Assembly (NCBI GenBank): GCA_002365175.1
Contig: DEZK01000043.1
Location: 1-55,862, forward strand
Direction: 5' to 3'
Source: Raskinella chloraquaticus (SeqCode)
GTDB taxonomy: Bacteria; Pseudomonadota; Alphaproteobacteria; Rhizobiales; UBA4765
DNA: 55,862 nt
The notes under the pieces were generated by a model. The model was not told the DNA's origin. It made no database searches and saw nothing but the letters and a program-made list of their open reading frames with translations. A program made the translations under genes and the position numbers. Of this stretch, positions 53,722 through 55,862 are shown in pieces (position 1 is the first letter of the stretch; each line of letters begins with the position of its first letter).

Positions 53722-54558
53722 ATGGGCGATGATAACCAGGCGCAGAGACGGTCGATATTTCTGCATGCACTGCGCAGCGCGCTCATCGACCTTGCGGTTC
53801 TGCTGCGCTTCTTCTCGCGGCTGCCACTGCCTCCCCTGCCCTTCGAGGATGATCCGCATGGGCGGCCGGATTTCGCACGCGCCGCGCCGATGCTGCCGCT
53901 CGCCGGCATGATCCTGCACGCCATTGGCGCGATCGTGCTGCTGATGATGCTGGGTTCAGGGCTGTCGCCGCTGATCGCTGCGATCCTCGCCGTTCTCGCC
54001 CTCACCTGGTCCACGGGCGCCTTCCACGAGGATGGTCTTGCCGACACGGCCGATGGCATTGGCGGCGGCGGCAATCGTGATGACAAGCTTGCCATCATGC
54101 GCGACAGCCGCATCGGTACCTATGGCACGGTCGCGCTGGTGTTCAGCCTGATGTTGCGCGTTGCCCTGCTGGCAAGCCTCGTCGAGCGCAGCGGCGCTGT
54201 AGCGGCAGCCCTCGTCCTCGTCGCGAGCGGCGGTCTGTCGCGGGTGGCGGCATTATGGCTAGCGGTCGCGCTTGCGCCCGCGCACAGCGATGGGGCCGCG
54301 TTTGCAACCGGCGCCCCCGATATGCGCCGCTACATGCTGACGGCAATCATCGCCATCGTGCTCGCTGCTCTTCTCGTCACACCGATGCTCGGCCAGGCCC
54401 CCTTCATCGCAGGCCTTGCCGGCAACCTCATGGCAGGCCGCGCCGCAGCCCAGCTTGCCAAACGTCACCTTGGCGGGCAGACCGGCGACATCGCCGGCGC
54501 CACGCAACAAGCTGCGGAGATCGCCTTCTTCCTGGCCGTGACTATGCTTGCCGGGTGA
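53722..54558 (+). CDS. cobS: adenosylcobinamide-GDP ribazoletransferase
   Basis: Membrane enzyme of 278 residues joining alpha-ribazole to adenosylcobinamide-GDP, the last core step of cobalamin synthesis. The catalytic region is HEDGLADTADGIGGG near 108-122, followed by KLAIMRDSRIGTYG, and several hydrophobic helices follow. It pairs with the divergent cobT. No other cob gene is in the window. Confidence 0.94.
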   Translation: MGDDNQAQRRSIFLHALRSALIDLAVLLRFFSRLPLPPLPFEDDPHGRPDFARAAPMLPLAGMILHAIGAIVLLMMLGSGLSPLIAAILAVLALTWSTGAFHEDGLADTADGIGGGGNRDDKLAIMRDSRIGTYGTVALVFSLMLRVALLASLVERSGAVAAALVLVASGGLSRVAALWLAVALAPAHSDGAAFATGAPDMRRYMLTAIIAIVLAALLVTPMLGQAPFIAGLAGNLMAGRAAAQLAKRHLGGQTGDIAGATQQAAEIAFFLAVTMLAG

Positions 54559-54631
54559 TCGTAGGGGTTGCGTACGGCAATAATTTTCATGGGGGCTCAC
54601 CTAGATAGCTAGAAAACGCTATTTGCGTCAG

Positions 54632-54850
54632 ATGGATAAGGTGGAGCGTAAACGTCGGTTTCTTCCAAGTATTCGTCACAAGCGATCCCGGCTGGGGCCT
54701 TTGGATCAGAGGGCACCGAACTGGACAGGAAAATTCGAATATCTCTATGCCAATTTCGGTACCGACTCCTATCTGAACCGCGACGGCAACCGCGCTGAAT
54801 TCGGAAATGACATTCACACAATCCGGGTTGGGCTGAATTACCAGTTCTAA
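54632..54850 (+). pseudogene. remnant of an outer-membrane porin (C-terminal fragment)
   Basis: The last 40 residues, APNWTGKFEYLYANFG and HTIRVGLNYQF with stop at 54848, match the final beta-strands of Hyphomicrobiales outer-membrane beta-barrel proteins, which end in an aromatic residue. Upstream of position 54715 the frame no longer looks like a porin. A +1 frame at 54690 gives GWGLWIRG, which resembles the preceding strand and suggests a frameshift. The signal peptide and most of the barrel are missing. Confidence 0.6.
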
Positions 54851-54890
54851 CGATATCAACGACCCCGACAAGGAGCGCAGACGGGTCATT

Positions 54891-55862
54891 TCAGGCTGCA
54901 TTCACCCGCGCTGCCATCTCCTCATCACTCCTGCTGACAAAGGCCATCGCCTCGCGAACAATCTCGCAGCCCGCGCCCTCCTTCACCGCCCTGTCAGCCA
55001 GATGGCGGCGGAAGGAGCGGGCGCCGGGGCGGCCGGCAAAAAGCCCCAGGAGGTGGCGCGTTATCGCCGACAGCCTGACGCCGCGCGCCAACTGGCTTTC
55101 GATGTAGGGGACGCAGGCATCAAGCGCTGCTGACGCATCATCATGCGGGTTATTCTGCCCGAAAAGACGGCGATCGACGTCGAGCAGCAATTCCGGCTGA
55201 TGGTAGGCCGCGCGCCCGAGCATCACGCCGTCGACATGGGCAAGATGTTGATCGGCATCATCGAGCGTGGTGATGCCGCCATTGATAACCACGGGCAATC
55301 GCGGAAACGCCTGTTTCAGACGATAGACGAGCGGGTAATCCAGTGGCGGTATCTCGCGGTTCTCGCGCGGCGACAATCCTTTCAGCCAGGCCTTGCGGGC
55401 GTGAACGATGACCGCATCGACACCTGCCGCAACAAGCGTCTGCGTCAATGTATGAAGCGCCTCGCCCGGGTCCTGGTCGTCGATGCCGATGCGGCATTTG
55501 ACAGTGACGGGGACTGAAACCGCCGCCTTCATCGCCGCGACGCACTCACCGACGAGTGCCGGCTCCGCCATCAGGCAGGCCCCGAAGCGCCCGTTCTGCA
55601 CGCGGTCCGACGGGCAGCCAACGTTGAGATTGATTTCGTCATAGCCAAACCCTTCACCAATACGCGCTGCCTTGGCGAGGTCGGAGGGATCGCTGCCGCC
55701 AAGCTGCAGGGCCAGCGGCTGCTCCTGCGGTGAAAATCCCAGCAATTTCTCACGCTCGCCATGAATGACGGCGCCTGTTGTCACCATCTCGCTATAGAGG
55801 CGGGCGCGGCGCGTCATCTGACGATGGAAGACGCGGCAGTGCCGGTCCGTCCAATCCATCAT
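54891..55862 (-). CDS. dusA: tRNA-dihydrouridine synthase A, 5' end cut by window
   Basis: FMN enzyme reducing uridines in the tRNA D-loop. The 323 residues seen have catalytic C83 in NLNVGCPSDRVQNG, KCRIGIDDQDP (phosphate site) and VINGGITTLDD. The visible chain begins MMDWTDRHCR, whereas full DusA proteins have a few residues before this (a VAPMMDWT motif), so the true start lies beyond 55862. The remaining length is close to a full enzyme. Confidence 0.93.
   Translation of the reverse strand: MMDWTDRHCRVFHRQMTRRARLYSEMVTTGAVIHGEREKLLGFSPQEQPLALQLGGSDPSDLAKAARIGEGFGYDEINLNVGCPSDRVQNGRFGACLMAEPALVGECVAAMKAAVSVPVTVKCRIGIDDQDPGEALHTLTQTLVAAGVDAVIVHARKAWLKGLSPRENREIPPLDYPLVYRLKQAFPRLPVVINGGITTLDDADQHLAHVDGVMLGRAAYHQPELLLDVDRRLFGQNNPHDDASAALDACVPYIESQLARGVRLSAITRHLLGLFAGRPGARSFRRHLADRAVKEGAGCEIVREAMAFVSRSDEEMAARVNAA

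Overview
The window is a GC-rich (about 60% by eye) chromosomal segment of an alphaproteobacterium, most likely order Hyphomicrobiales (Rhizobiales). The evidence is the gene content: a urease cluster in the order ureD-ureA-DUF1272-ureB-ureC, an rpiA-DUF2059-gor operon, DUF2865 and CreA envelope proteins, class II DAHP synthase, an Atm1-type ABC exporter, a DivJ/PleC-like histidine kinase and a psd-pssA pair. I do not assign a genus. Most of the window is housekeeping and core accessory genes, densely packed on both strands with many stop/start overlaps. I see no insertion sequence, prophage, CRISPR array or rRNA operon.

Layout. 0-7 kb: an MmeI-type single-chain restriction-modification enzyme, an IlvD/Edd dehydratase plus DapA-family lyase pair (probable sugar-acid catabolism), and NAD kinase. 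7-12 kb: a receiver protein and an Hpt protein, then the urease structural genes and ureD on the minus strand; ureE, ureF and ureG are absent. 12-21 kb: an RND efflux adaptor and pump, phosphatidylethanolamine synthesis (psd-pssA), an OsmC peroxidase followed by a candidate 34-codon small ORF, and an Atm1-like ABC exporter. 21-28 kb: a LOG-family protein, glutamine-dependent NAD synthetase, a LysE exporter, glutamyl-tRNA synthetase and three secreted or envelope proteins. 28-35 kb: a NIT-HAMP-MCP-PilZ chemoreceptor, the overlapping cysS-GFA-cimA set, and a CorA/ZntB transporter. 35-42 kb: a VOC protein, class II DAHP synthase, an alpha/beta hydrolase, the rpiA-DUF2059-gor operon, divergent gph, and tRNA-Val(CAC) with a recognisable promoter. 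42-50 kb: an L,D-transpeptidase with a strong terminator, DUF971, moaA, a DMT permease, a peptidoglycan-binding protein, a short Mrp ATPase and a beta-hydroxyacid dehydrogenase. 50-56 kb: a UDG-family glycosylase, a GST, a DivJ/PleC-like kinase, divergent cobT and cobS, a porin remnant, and dusA cut by the window end.

How the genes work together. Several small modules are visible: NAD(P) supply (nadK, nadE), thiol and redox defence (gor, GST, GFA, OsmC, Atm1), cobalamin lower-loop assembly (cobT/cobS), and envelope maintenance (L,D-transpeptidase, peptidoglycan-binding protein, DUF2865, CreA, phosphatidylethanolamine synthesis). Signalling genes are the MCP-PilZ receptor, the receiver/Hpt pair and the histidine kinase. 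No single obviously new multi-gene system stands out. The observations most worth checking are the MmeI-type enzyme with an intact nuclease motif, the PilZ-tailed chemoreceptor, the HCF101-like modules split between a short Mrp and a free-standing DUF971 protein, the small ORF after osmC, and several perfect inverted or direct repeats in divergent promoter regions.
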